A stretch of DNA of 64,000 nucleotides from Streptomyces noursei (GTDB taxonomy: Bacteria; Actinomycetota; Actinomycetes; Streptomycetales; Streptomycetaceae), in assembly GCF_001646665.1 (NCBI RefSeq), contig NZ_LWBU01000043.1:165086-229085 (forward strand), given 5' to 3'. Positions 51,169 to 59,867 of the stretch are shown piece by piece. Each line of letters opens with the position of its first letter. Position 1 is the stretch's first letter. The position numbers and the translations under genes were made by a program. Below the pieces are notes generated by a model. That model did no database searches and had not been told where the DNA came from. It saw only the letters and a list, made by a program, of their open reading frames with translations.

Positions 51169-51912
51169 ATGACCGATCACGTGAACGACCAGCTCCAGCC
51201 GATGCCCGACGACTGGCGGCGTGCGCTCGCCGTGGTGGCACATCCGGACGACCTCGAGTACGGGTGTGCCGCCGCGGTGGCGTCCTGGACGGACGGCGGT
51301 CGCGAGGTCGCCTACCTCCTCGCGACCCGGGGCGAGGCGGGCATCGACACCCTCGACCCCGCCACGTGCGGACCGCTGCGCGAGCGGGAGCAGCGGGCCG
51401 GCGCGGCGGTGGTCGGCGTCACGGAGGTGGAGTTCCTCGACCACCGGGACGGTGTCGTCGAGTACGGCCTCGGGCTGCGCCGGGACATCGCCGCCGCCAT
51501 CCGGCGCCACCGCCCCGAGCTCGTCATCACGCTCAACCACCGGGACACCTGGGGCTCGACGGTCTGGAACACCCCCGACCACGTGGCCGTCGGGCGGGCG
51601 ACCCTCGACGCGGCCGGTGACGCCGGGAACCGCTGGATCTTCCCCGAACTCGTCGAGCAGGGCCTCGAACCCTGGGACGGCGTGCGCTGGGTGGCGGTCG
51701 CGGGATCGTCGTCGCCGACGCACGCCGTCGACGCGACGCCCGGCATGGAGCGCGCCATCAGGTCGCTGCTGGAGCACCGCACCTACATCGAGGTGCTGAC
51801 CGACCAGGACCCGGAGGAGTACTGCCGTACCTTCCTCACCGCCAACGCCGAGGCCGCCGCCGCACGGTTCGGCGGGCGGCCGGCGGTGACGTTCGAGGTG
51901 TTCAGCCGCTGA
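51169..51912 (+). CDS. PIG-L family deacetylase (LmbE-like)
   Basis: 247 residues. Zinc motif [20 protein letters not shown] with the AHPDD signature (His25, Asp27-28), [39 protein letters not shown], and the third ligand in [10 protein letters not shown]. Family members deacetylate N-acetyl-sugar compounds such as GlcNAc-inositol (mycothiol) or antibiotic precursors. ATG 51169 has only a weak ribosome site but begins the conserved frame. The gene converges with the aminotransferase gene, overlapping it by 11 bases. Substrate is not evident from context. Confidence 0.88.
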   Translation: MTDHVNDQLQPMPDDWRRALAVVAHPDDLEYGCAAAVASWTDGGREVAYLLATRGEAGIDTLDPATCGPLREREQRAGAAVVGVTEVEFLDHRDGVVEYGLGLRRDIAAAIRRHRPELVITLNHRDTWGSTVWNTPDHVAVGRATLDAAGDAGNRWIFPELVEQGLEPWDGVRWVAVAGSSSPTHAVDATPGMERAIRSLLEHRTYIEVLTDQDPEEYCRTFLTANAEAAAARFGGRPAVTFEVFSR

Positions 51913-53359
51913 CGAGCCGGTCGACGGCCGCGGTGCCGGAGGAGGTGTACCCCCGGGCCATCGCCATGGGCCCCACCACCGGGACGGCGGCCGGTGACGT
52001 GCCGGCGGTCAGCGGGGCCGGGACGAGCGGCTGCGCGGGCAGCGGCACGGGCATGGGCGCCGGTGTCTGCACCTGCGCCTGGGCCTGTGGCGCGAGCTGC
52101 GGCGGCGCCATCACCGGTACGGACGCGGGCACGAGCTGCAGTCCGTGCGGTGCGCCCGCGCCCGGCGCCGCCGCCGCGAGGGGCGGGAGCGCCGGCGCGG
52201 CCACCGGCGCCGGCTGCGCCGGGCCGCCGTACAGCACCCGCTCCAGGGCCGACACCAGCTGGCGCACCTCGTGCGGAGGGCGCACGACCAGCCGCAGGAA
52301 CCGGCTGGAGCTGCCCACCTTGTTGCCGCACTCCCGCACCAGCACCGAATGTTCGGTGAACAACCGGTCGCGCAGGACCGCCCCGTCCACGCCCACCGGG
52401 AGCCGTACGTACACGAAGTTGCCCTGCGAGGGGTAGACGGTCAGTCCGGGCAGCGCCGAGAGGCAGGCGGTCATCTCCTGCCGGTCCTGCCGGGCGCGGC
52501 GCAGGCTCTCCTCGTACTCCGGGCGGTGGTCCCTCAGCATGAACACCACCGCCTCGGCGAAGGAGTTGAGGTTCCACTTGGGCAGCATGGAGCGGACCCG
52601 CCCGGCCAGCGCGGGGTTGGCGACCAGGTAGCCGAAGCGCACGCCGTGCAGACCGAAGTTCTTGCCGAGGCTGCGCAGCACCAGCACATGCGGCCGGAGC
52701 ACGGCCTCCTCGACGATGCTCGTCCCCGCGGCGGCGTCGGAGAACTCGAGGAACGACTCGTCGACCACCACCAGGTCCAGGTCCTGGAGGGCGTCGCACA
52801 GCTCCAGCACCTGGTCCTTGGAGAGCAGGCCGCCGTCGGGGTTGTTGGGGTTGCAGATGACCGCCGTGCGGGAGCGCCGGGAGCGGACGAACCGTACGAA
52901 CGCCTCCGGGTCGAGCCGGAAGCCGTGGGCCTCCGGCAGCAGCATCATGTCGACGCGCTTGCCCGTCTCCATCGGCTGGTCGGTCCACCGGCCGAACGTC
53001 GGGACCGGCACGGCGAGCGACTCCCTGACCAGCAGGTGGTCGATCCAGGTGATCAGCTCGGTGGAGCCGTTCCCCATCGCGACGGTCTGCGGATTGAGCC
53101 CCAGGGTCTGGCACAGTTCGGCGGTGATGGTCTCCGCGCTGCTCGGGTAGTAGGTGAGGATCTCTCTGAGACGTCCGCCCAGCTGCTCGAACATCGCCGG
53201 TGTGGGGAAATAGGGGTTGCAGGGGATGCAGAAGTCGGTGATCCGGCCCGGCGCCCCGCCGCCCCCGCCCCCGCCCGCGCCGCGCGCCCGGTCCAGCATG
53301 GCGATCGAGGGACTGTGCGCGGTGGACGCCCGGAACAGCGTGGTGATGTCGCCGGCCAT
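51902..53359 (-). CDS. HisC-like class I/II aminotransferase with long disordered C-terminal tail
   Basis: 485 residues. The fold-type I PLP enzyme spans residues ~30-375: [82 protein letters not shown] and the PLP lysine in [32 protein letters not shown] binds the carboxylate. It is like histidinol-phosphate aminotransferases, but the substrate is open. A Gly run (residues 28-35) and a 110-residue Pro/Ala/Gln/Val-rich tail ending [11 protein letters not shown] are unusual additions. ATG 53359 is preceded by GGGAGGG-like sequence. Upstream stretch 53360-53838 is non-coding with repeats. Confidence 0.85.
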   Translation of the reverse strand: MAGDITTLFRASTAHSPSIAMLDRARGAGGGGGGGAPGRITDFCIPCNPYFPTPAMFEQLGGRLREILTYYPSSAETITAELCQTLGLNPQTVAMGNGSTELITWIDHLLVRESLAVPVPTFGRWTDQPMETGKRVDMMLLPEAHGFRLDPEAFVRFVRSRRSRTAVICNPNNPDGGLLSKDQVLELCDALQDLDLVVVDESFLEFSDAAAGTSIVEEAVLRPHVLVLRSLGKNFGLHGVRFGYLVANPALAGRVRSMLPKWNLNSFAEAVVFMLRDHRPEYEESLRRARQDRQEMTACLSALPGLTVYPSQGNFVYVRLPVGVDGAVLRDRLFTEHSVLVRECGNKVGSSSRFLRLVVRPPHEVRQLVSALERVLYGGPAQPAPVAAPALPPLAAAAPGAGAPHGLQLVPASVPVMAPPQLAPQAQAQVQTPAPMPVPLPAQPLVPAPLTAGTSPAAVPVVGPMAMARGYTSSGTAAVDRLVSG

Positions 53360-53838
53360 GGATCTGCCCTCCCTGCCCGAGGAAGACCCGCACGGGGGAG
53401 TGCGGGCCGCCGATCCATACGGATGGGCGCGGGATGCCGTTCAACCGGCTGCGGCCCCGGACCGCCCGCCAGGCGTCCCGCCCGTGCCATGCGGCCCCCG
53501 GTCCCGTACCCCGCACACGTCCCGCCCGTGCGAGCCGGGCCCCGGTCCTGTACCCCGCACGGGTCCCTTCCCACCTCCGCCCAGCCCGCGCGTACGCCCC
53601 CGCCCGACCCGCCCGTACGCCGGTCCGCGCCCCGCGCCGGCCACCCGTGTGCGCCGCCCCGGACCGCCGGACCGCCGGACCGCCCACCAACCCCCGGCCC
53701 GGCCTCGCCAAGCCCTCCGGTCCGCCTGCCGGCCCGCGCGCCGCGCCGGCCACCCGTAGGCGCCGTCCCCCGGCCCGCGTGCCGGTCCGGTGTTCCGTCG
53801 ATGTCCGGTCGATGTCCCGAAGGATGTTCCCTCCGGGC
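53360..53838. other. Non-coding GC-rich spacer
   Basis: About 480 bases upstream of the aminotransferase gene with no credible gene. Mostly CCGGTCCGCC-type degenerate sequence plus a 44-bp tandem duplication; near 53405-53440 (gccgatccatacggatggg) lies an imperfect inverted repeat CCAT-ACGG-ATGG close to the aminotransferase promoter. Confidence 0.55.
53474..53561. repeat. Tandem duplication, 44-bp unit
   Basis: Two adjacent copies (53474-53517 and 53518-53561), both with cgtcccgcccgtgc, then ccccggtcc[ct]gtaccccgcac. Non-coding; similar in period to the repeats at 4321-4420, but the sequences differ. Confidence 0.6.
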
Positions 53839-53855
53839 AAGCGACCGCTTAGTAT
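53839..53855 (+). promoter_or_regulatory. TetR-type operator AAGCG-AC-CGCTT overlapping a -10-like TAGTAT
   Basis: Perfect inverted repeat (53839-53850) of the kind AAGCGnnCGCTTA often found before fatty-acid/acyl-CoA dehydrogenase genes and bound by TetR-family repressors. Its right arm abuts TAGTAT (53850-53855), a plausible -10. It sits 58-69 bases before the first gene of the oxidoreductase/acyl-CoA dehydrogenase operon. Confidence 0.55.
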
Positions 53856-53907
53856 GCGACGCGTGTGACCCAGCGCGGTACTGCCCGACACCTTGTGGAG
53901 GCCCTCG

Positions 53908-54885
53908 ATGCAGGCATGGCGAGTACACCGGAACGGCGAGCCGGGCGAGGTGATGCGACGCGAGGAGGTGGACCGGCCCACGCCCGGGGACGGGCAGCTC
54001 CTGCTGAAGGTCCGGGCGGCGAACGTCAACTTCCCCGACGCGCTGCTGTGCCGGGGGCACTACCAGGTGCGGCCGCCGCTGCCGTTCACCCCCGGCGTGG
54101 AGGTCTGCGGAGAGACCGAGGACGGCCGGCGCGTGATCGCCACGCCGTCGCTGCCCCACGGCGGGCTCGCGGAGTACGTCGTCGCCGACCGCGCCGCGGT
54201 CCTCCCCGCGCCCGACGCGCTGGACGACGCCGAGGCCGCCGCCCTGCACATCGGCTACCAGACCGGCTGGTTCGGGCTGCACCGCCGGGCCGCCCTCCGG
54301 GAGGGCGAGACGCTTCTCGTGCACGCCGCGGCGGGCGGTGTCGGCAGCGCGGCCGTCCAGCTCGGCAAGGCCGCCGGGGCGAAGGTCGTCGGGGTCGTCG
54401 GCGGCGCCGAGAAGGCCGCCGTCGCCCGTGATCTGGGCTGCGACGCCGTCATCGACCGGCACGGCGACGACGTCGTCGCGGCCGTCAAGGAGTTCACCGG
54501 CGGCCGGGGCGCCGACGTGGTCTACGACCCGGTCGGCGGCGACGCGTACGCCAAGTCCGCCAAGTGCGTGGCCTTCGAGGGCCGGATCGTGGTCGTCGGC
54601 TTCGCCAGCGGCGACATCCCCGCACCCGCCCTCAACCACGCCCTGGTCAAGAACTACACGATCATGGGCCTGCACTGGGGCCTGTACAACCAGAAGGACC
54701 CCGAGGCGATCCGCCGCTGCCACGACCTCCTCACCGAGTACGCGGCCAAGGGCCTGATCAAGCCCCTGATCGGCGACCGGGTCGCCTTCGAGGACGCGGC
54801 GGCCGCCGTGCAGCGGGTCGCCGACGGCACGACGACGGGCCGGCTCGTCGTCCTCCCGCCCGCCACGGAAGGAGCCGCACGATGA
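53908..54885 (+). CDS. NADPH:quinone-oxidoreductase-like zinc-independent MDR protein
   Basis: 325 residues of the medium-chain dehydrogenase superfamily, QOR type: VRAANVNFPDALLCRGHYQV, PFTPGVEVCGETEDG, EAAALHIGYQTGWFGLHRRA, nucleotide-binding LVHAAAGGVGSAAVQLGKAA, GADVVYDPVGGDAYAKS, VGFASGDIPAPALNHALVKN. There is no catalytic or structural zinc Cys cluster. It reduces quinones or enoyl groups with NADPH. In this operon with two acyl-CoA dehydrogenases it may process CoA-thioester intermediates. ATG 53908 has GGAGG eight bases upstream. Its stop overlaps the next ATG (ATGA). Regulated probably by the operator at 53839. Confidence 0.88.
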   Translation: MQAWRVHRNGEPGEVMRREEVDRPTPGDGQLLLKVRAANVNFPDALLCRGHYQVRPPLPFTPGVEVCGETEDGRRVIATPSLPHGGLAEYVVADRAAVLPAPDALDDAEAAALHIGYQTGWFGLHRRAALREGETLLVHAAAGGVGSAAVQLGKAAGAKVVGVVGGAEKAAVARDLGCDAVIDRHGDDVVAAVKEFTGGRGADVVYDPVGGDAYAKSAKCVAFEGRIVVVGFASGDIPAPALNHALVKNYTIMGLHWGLYNQKDPEAIRRCHDLLTEYAAKGLIKPLIGDRVAFEDAAAAVQRVADGTTTGRLVVLPPATEGAAR

Positions 54886-56063
54886 CCGACGCCACCGAAC
54901 TGCGCCGCCGCACCCAGGAGTTGCTGGCCGCGCACCCGCCCGCCTCCACCGGCCGCACCGCCTTCCTGGAGGCCCGCTTCGACGCCGGCCTGGCCTGGGT
55001 CCACTACCCCGCGGGTCTCGGCGGCCTCGACGCCCCCCGCTCCCTCCAGGCCGTCGTGGACGCCGAGCTGGCCGCCGCCGGCGCCCCCGACAACGACCCG
55101 CGCCGCATCGGCATCGGCCTCGGCATGGCGGCCCCGACGATCCTCGCGTACGGCACCGAGGAGCAGAAGCGGCGGTTCCTGCGACCCCTGTGGGTGGGGC
55201 AGGAGGTGTGGTGCCAGCTGTTCAGCGAGCCCGGCGCCGGCTCCGACCTCGCCGCGCTCGGCACCCGCGCCGTGCGCGACGGCGACACCTGGGTCGTCAA
55301 CGGCCAGAAGGTGTGGACGTCCAGCGCCCACGTCGCCCGCTGGGCCATCCTCATCGCCCGCACCGACCCCGACGTGCCCAAACACCGGGGCATCACGTAC
55401 TTCCTGTGCGACATGACCGACCCGGGCGTCGAGGTCCGGCCGCTGCGACAGATCACCGGCGAGGCGGAGTTCAACGAGGTCTTCCTCACCGACGTCCGCA
55501 TCCCCGACGCCCACCGCCTCGGCGAGGTCGGCGACGGCTGGAAGGTCGCCCAGACCACGCTGAACAACGAGCGGGTCGCCATCGGCGGCGCCCGCATCCC
55601 GCGCGAGGGCGGCATGATCGGGACCGTCTCCCGGACCTGGCGCGAACGCCCCGAGCTGCGCACGCACGACCTCCACCAGCGCCTGCTCGACCTGTGGGTG
55701 GACGCCGAGGTCGCCCGGATGACCGGCGAGCGGCTGCGCCAGCAGCTCGTCGCGGGCCAGCCCGGCCCCGAGGGCAGCGGCATGAAGCTCGCGTTCGCCC
55801 GCCTCAACCAGGAGATCAGCGGCCTGGAGGTGGAGCTGCTCGGCGAGGAGGGCCTGCTGTACGGGGACTGGACGATGCGCCGTCCCGAGCTGGTCGACTT
55901 CACCGGCCGCGACGCCGGCTACCGCTACCTCCGCTCCAAGGGCAACTCCATCGAGGGCGGTACGAGCGAGGTGCTGCTGAACATCGTCGCGGAACGCGTC
56001 CTCGGGCTGCCCCCCGAGCCGCGCAACGACAAGGACGTCGCATGGAAGGACCTGGCGCGATGA
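54882..56063 (+). CDS. Acyl-CoA dehydrogenase, catalytic (alpha-type) subunit
   Basis: 393 residues. ACAD marks: WCQLFSEPGAGSDLAALGTR, WVVNGQKVWTSSAHVARWAI, FNEVFLTDVRIPDAHRLGEV, and the C-terminal SKGNSIEGGTSEVLLNIVAE RVLGLP with the catalytic Glu (IEGGTSE). It oxidises the alpha-beta bond of an acyl-CoA with FAD. Next to it lies a second, shorter ACAD without the catalytic motif, so the two probably make an alpha2beta2 enzyme as known for actinobacterial FadE pairs acting on bulky (steroid or branched) substrates. Four-base overlaps with both neighbours. Confidence 0.88.
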   Translation: MTDATELRRRTQELLAAHPPASTGRTAFLEARFDAGLAWVHYPAGLGGLDAPRSLQAVVDAELAAAGAPDNDPRRIGIGLGMAAPTILAYGTEEQKRRFLRPLWVGQEVWCQLFSEPGAGSDLAALGTRAVRDGDTWVVNGQKVWTSSAHVARWAILIARTDPDVPKHRGITYFLCDMTDPGVEVRPLRQITGEAEFNEVFLTDVRIPDAHRLGEVGDGWKVAQTTLNNERVAIGGARIPREGGMIGTVSRTWRERPELRTHDLHQRLLDLWVDAEVARMTGERLRQQLVAGQPGPEGSGMKLAFARLNQEISGLEVELLGEEGLLYGDWTMRRPELVDFTGRDAGYRYLRSKGNSIEGGTSEVLLNIVAERVLGLPPEPRNDKDVAWKDLAR

Positions 56064-57118
56064 CGGACCTGCTCTACTCCGAGGCCGAGAGCGACCTGCG
56101 CGCCGCCGTGCGCTCCCTGCTCGCCGGCCGCGCCGCCCCGGCGGACCTGACCGCACGCGTCGAGGAGGCCGGCGCCCACGACCCGGCCCTCTGGAAGGCG
56201 CTCGCCACCGACATCGGGGCCGCCGGCCTCCTCGTCCCCGAGAAGCTGGGCGGCCACGGCGCGTCCCACCGCGAGGCGGCCGTCGTGCTGGAGGAGCTCG
56301 GCCGCGCGGTCACCCCGGTCCCGTACCTCACCAGCTCCGTCGTCGCGACCGAGACGCTGCTGGCGGCCGGGGCCGGCGACCTGGCCGGAGAGCTGGCAGC
56401 CGGCCGCACCGTCGCGGTGCTCGCCGTCCCGCTGTCGGCCGGGCCCGGTCACGAGCCCGCGGACACCGGGACGGTCACCGGCGTCGCCGACGCCGCCCGC
56501 GCCGACGTCCTGCTCGTGGTGCGGCCCGACGGGCTGTACGCGGTCGACGCCGCCGACGCCACCATCGCCCCGCTGACCGCGCTGGACCTGACCCGCCCGC
56601 TCGCCACCGTGACCGACAGCGGTGGCGGCACCCGTGTCGCGGACGCCGCCACCGCCCGCACGGCGGTCCGGCGGGGCCTGCTCGCCGGTGCCGGACTGCT
56701 CGCCTCCGAGCAGCTCGGGGTGGCCGAGTGGTGCCTGGAGGAGACGGTCCGGCACACCCGCGAGCGCCACCAGTTCAACCGGCCGGTCGGCTCCTTCCAG
56801 TCGCTCAAGCACCGGATGGCGCGGCTCTGGCTGGAGGTGGTGAACGCCCGGGCCGCCGCGCGGAGCGCCGCCGACGCGCTCGCCACCGGCAGCCCCGAGG
56901 CGCCGCTGGCCGTGGCCGTCGCCCAGGTGTACTGCTCGCGCGTCGCGGTGCACGCGGCGGAGGAGTGCGTCCAGCTGCACGGCGGCATCGGGATGACCTG
57001 GGAACACCCGGCGCATCTGTATCTGAAGCGGGCGAAGGCCGACCAGATCGCCCTGGGTTCGGCGGGGCACCACAAGGACACCCTCGCCGGACTGGTCGAC
57101 CTCCCGGCCCCGGCGTGA
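56060..57118 (+). CDS. Acyl-CoA dehydrogenase, non-catalytic (beta-type) subunit
   Basis: 352 residues: an N-terminal helix domain LLYSEAESDLRAAVRSLLAG, GAAGLLVPEKLGGHGASHRE AAVVLEELGRAVTPVPYL, and the end typical for FadE beta partners: RHTRERHQFNRPVGSFQSLK, CVQLHGGIGMTWEHPAHLYL KRAKADQ. The catalytic EGG/GTSE segment is absent; the middle barrel is short. It should combine with the upstream dehydrogenase to form one heterotetramer (inference from family knowledge). ATG 56060 overlaps the preceding stop. Operon ends here; the nickel/peptide importer begins 132 bases later. Confidence 0.88.
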   Translation: MTDLLYSEAESDLRAAVRSLLAGRAAPADLTARVEEAGAHDPALWKALATDIGAAGLLVPEKLGGHGASHREAAVVLEELGRAVTPVPYLTSSVVATETLLAAGAGDLAGELAAGRTVAVLAVPLSAGPGHEPADTGTVTGVADAARADVLLVVRPDGLYAVDAADATIAPLTALDLTRPLATVTDSGGGTRVADAATARTAVRRGLLAGAGLLASEQLGVAEWCLEETVRHTRERHQFNRPVGSFQSLKHRMARLWLEVVNARAAARSAADALATGSPEAPLAVAVAQVYCSRVAVHAAEECVQLHGGIGMTWEHPAHLYLKRAKADQIALGSAGHHKDTLAGLVDLPAPA

Positions 57119-57192
57119 CCGGGCCGGGGCCCCGCCCGGGGGCGACCGGGTAAGGACCGCAGGAGGCGCACACCCCTCTACATGCTGTTTAA

Positions 57193-57209
57193 TTGCGAAT
57201 CGCTCGCAA
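57193..57209 (+). promoter_or_regulatory. Nur-box-like operator TTGCGA-N5-TCGCAA
   Basis: Perfect inverted repeat matching the reported consensus of the streptomycete nickel-responsive Fur-family repressor Nur (tTGCaa-N5-ttGCAA) in spacing and core. It lies 41-57 bases before the substrate-binding-protein ATG and directly after TTTAAT (57188-57193), a plausible -10 in an otherwise GC-rich area. Confidence 0.6.
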
Positions 57210-57249
57210 CAGCAGTCGATCTTCATCAGTGTACGAGGGGTGTGGAACC

Positions 57250-58863
57250 ATGTCCGCCCGATCCATACGCGGCACGGTCGCCGCCACGCTGGCCGGAACC
57301 CTGGCCCTCACGGCGGCGGCCTGCTCGAACCCCGGCGCCCCCGCGCCCGGTTCCGCGGCCCGGGACGGCGCGGTCGTCGGCATCGCGTACGAGCCCGAGT
57401 CGCTGAGCCCGCTGCTCGGCTACGGCAAGGACGGCAACTCCAAGATCTTCGACGGGCTGCTCGCGTTCGGCGCCGACATGAAGCTGAAGCCCGCCCTCGC
57501 GGTCGCGCTGCCCGAGGTGAGCGCGGACGGCCTCACGTACACGTACAAGCTCCGCAAGGGCGTGACGTTCAGCGACGGCAAGCCCTTCACGGCCAAGGAC
57601 GTCGTCTTCACCTACCGCACCATCCTCGACAAGAGGACGAACAACGCCTCCAGGACCGAACTGGACGCCCTCGAGGACGTCAGGGCGGCCGGCGACGACA
57701 CGGTCGTCTTCACCCTCAAGTACCCCTACGCGCCCTTCGCCGAGCGCACCGTCCTCGGCATCGCCCCCGAACACGTCGCGGGGAAGCAGGACGTCAACAC
57801 CGGGCCCTTCACCACCAGGCCCATCGGCACCGGCCCGTACGTCCTCACCGGCTGGTCCAAGGGCGAGAAGCTCAGCTTCCGGGCCAACCCCCACTACTGG
57901 GGCGGCGCGCCGAAGGTCAAGAAGCTCACCATGGCCATCATCAAGGACGACGACGTCCGCGCCACCCGCCTGCGCTCCGGCGACCTCGACGGCGCCATCC
58001 TGCCGCCGAACCTCGCCAAGGGCTTCAAGGACGACCGGGCGAAGAAGACCTTCGAGGCCACCACCTACGACTACCGCCTGGTAACCCTCCCCACCCACAA
58101 CCGGGTCACCGGCGACACCGCCGTCCGCCGCGCCCTCGACGTCGCCGTCGACCGCAGGGCCATGGTCGACCAGATCCTCGAAGGCGCCGGAAAGCCCGCG
58201 TACGGCCCCGTCCCCACCGACAGCGAGTGGTTCACCGAGGGCACCGAGCGCCCCCACGACCCCGCCGCGGCCGGGAAGATCCTCGACGACGCCGGCTGGA
58301 AGCCCGGCCCCGACGGCATCCGCGCCAAGGACGGCGTCCGCGCCACCTTCCCCCTCTGGTACCTCTCCGGCGACAAGCTCCGCCAGGAACACGCCCTCGC
58401 CTACGCCTCCGACGCCAAGAAGGCCGGCATCGACGTCAGGACCCAGGCCGGCACCTGGGAGGTCATCGAACCGCGCATGAAGACCGACGCCGTCCTCGCC
58501 GGCGGCGGCTCGCCCGGCGACCCCGACTTCGACCAGTACCTGCTGCTCAAGTCCTCCCTCGGCGGCGACGGCTTCAACAACATGGCGTGGTACGACAACC
58601 CGGCCGTCGACAAGGCCCTCGACCAGGGCCGCCGGACCGACGACAAGGCCGCCCGCAAGGCCGCCTACGACACGATCCAGCGCGAACTGGTCAAGAACCC
58701 CGGCTACACCTTCCTCACCCACATCGACCACCTGTACGTCCTGAACGACTCCTGGGACGGGCCGGTCACCCAGGTCGAACCGCACGACCACGGCCTCGCC
58801 TCCGGCCCCTGGTGGAACGTCGAGGACTGGATCCCCAAGGGCGCCGAGGACACGAAGAAGTGA
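57250..58863 (+). CDS. nikA: ABC importer substrate-binding lipoprotein (SBP_bac_5; probable nickel NikA)
   Basis: 537 residues. Lipoprotein signal with lipobox LTAAAC (Cys25). SBP family 5: IAYEPESLSPLLGYGKDGNS, YKLRKGVTFSDGKPFTAKDV VFTYRTIL, PIGTGPYVLTGWSKGEKLSF RANPHYWGGAP, AVRRALDVAVDRRAMVDQIL, GDPDFDQYLLLKSSLGGDG. Such proteins bind peptides, nickel complexes or sugars outside the membrane and deliver them to permeases encoded downstream. Nickel is favoured only because of the Nur-box-like operator upstream; peptide import remains the alternative. ATG 57250 is preceded by GAGGGG. First of five genes in nikABCDE order, overlapping the next start by four bases. Confidence 0.8.
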   Translation: MSARSIRGTVAATLAGTLALTAAACSNPGAPAPGSAARDGAVVGIAYEPESLSPLLGYGKDGNSKIFDGLLAFGADMKLKPALAVALPEVSADGLTYTYKLRKGVTFSDGKPFTAKDVVFTYRTILDKRTNNASRTELDALEDVRAAGDDTVVFTLKYPYAPFAERTVLGIAPEHVAGKQDVNTGPFTTRPIGTGPYVLTGWSKGEKLSFRANPHYWGGAPKVKKLTMAIIKDDDVRATRLRSGDLDGAILPPNLAKGFKDDRAKKTFEATTYDYRLVTLPTHNRVTGDTAVRRALDVAVDRRAMVDQILEGAGKPAYGPVPTDSEWFTEGTERPHDPAAAGKILDDAGWKPGPDGIRAKDGVRATFPLWYLSGDKLRQEHALAYASDAKKAGIDVRTQAGTWEVIEPRMKTDAVLAGGGSPGDPDFDQYLLLKSSLGGDGFNNMAWYDNPAVDKALDQGRRTDDKAARKAAYDTIQRELVKNPGYTFLTHIDHLYVLNDSWDGPVTQVEPHDHGLASGPWWNVEDWIPKGAEDTKK

Positions 58864-59867
58864 CCGTCGTGAAAACAGGCCGTCGCCTCCCGTGGGCGGC
58901 GATGGCCCGGATGGCGGGACGGCGGGCGCTGTTCGCCGTACCCGTGCTCCTCGTGGTGACCTTCGCCGTCTTCGCGGTCGCCGCCGCCTCGCCGTTCGAC
59001 CCCGTCAAGGCCTACGCCGGCACCGCCGGCCTCACCGCCTCGCAGGAGAACCTCGACCAGCTGCGCGCCAACCTCGGCGTCGACCAGCCCCTCGTGTCCC
59101 GCTGGTGGAACTGGCTGACCTCCGCCCTCACCGGCGACCTCGGCGACTCCGGCGTCATGCGCCAGCCCGTCGCCGACGTCATCGGCGAACGCATCGGCTG
59201 GTCCGCACTGCTCGCCGCCACCGCCTTCGCCGTGGCCATCCTGCTCGGCACCGCCCTGGGCGTCCTGGCCGCCCGCCGCCGGGGCGGCTGGCTCGACCGC
59301 TGCGTCAGCTCCGCCGCGTACACCCTGGAAGCCGCCCCCGCCTTCTGGCTCGGGCTCCTCGCCATCTGGTTCTTCGCCCTGGAACTGGACGTGCTCCCGG
59401 CCGGCGGGCTCACCGACACCGCCAGTGAGACCGTCACCTTCGGCCAGGTCGCCTCGCACCTGGTCCTCCCGGCGCTCGTCCTGGGCGTCTCCCAACTGCC
59501 CTGGTTCTTCCTGTACGTCCGCCAGGGAGTCGCCGACGCGCTCGACGAGGACCCCGTGCGCGGCGCACGCGCACGCGGCCTCGACGACCGCACCGTGCTC
59601 CTCGGCCACGCCCTGCGCTCCGGCATGCTGCCCATGCTCACGCTCATCGGCTCACGCGTGCCCGAACTGATCACCGGCGCCCTGCTCGTCGAGTCCGTCT
59701 TCAGCTGGCCCGGCATCGCCGCCGCCACCGTGCAGGCCGCCACCTCGGTCGACTTCCCCCTGCTCGCCGCCCTCACCGTGCTCGCCACGGCGGCGGTGCT
59801 GCTCGGCAACCTCCTCTCCGACCTGCTGTACGGACTCGCCGACCCGAGGGTGGGCTTCGATGGCTGA
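58860..59867 (+). CDS. nikB: ABC importer permease (NikB/DppB type)
   Basis: 335 residues with six membrane helices, the first FAVPVLLVVTFAVFAVAAAS, and the BPD_transp_1 core. The EAA-loop that contacts the ATPases is EDPVRGARARGLDDRTVLLG HALRSGMLPML. ENLDQLRANLGVDQPLVSRW WNWLTSALTGDLGDS is the typical OppB/NikB periplasmic motif. GTG 58860 overlaps the upstream stop (GTGA); GTG 58869 is a possible second start. It forms the translocation pore with the NikC-like protein, whose ATG overlaps the end of this gene by eight bases. Confidence 0.85.
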   Translation: MTVVKTGRRLPWAAMARMAGRRALFAVPVLLVVTFAVFAVAAASPFDPVKAYAGTAGLTASQENLDQLRANLGVDQPLVSRWWNWLTSALTGDLGDSGVMRQPVADVIGERIGWSALLAATAFAVAILLGTALGVLAARRRGGWLDRCVSSAAYTLEAAPAFWLGLLAIWFFALELDVLPAGGLTDTASETVTFGQVASHLVLPALVLGVSQLPWFFLYVRQGVADALDEDPVRGARARGLDDRTVLLGHALRSGMLPMLTLIGSRVPELITGALLVESVFSWPGIAAATVQAATSVDFPLLAALTVLATAAVLLGNLLSDLLYGLADPRVGFDG

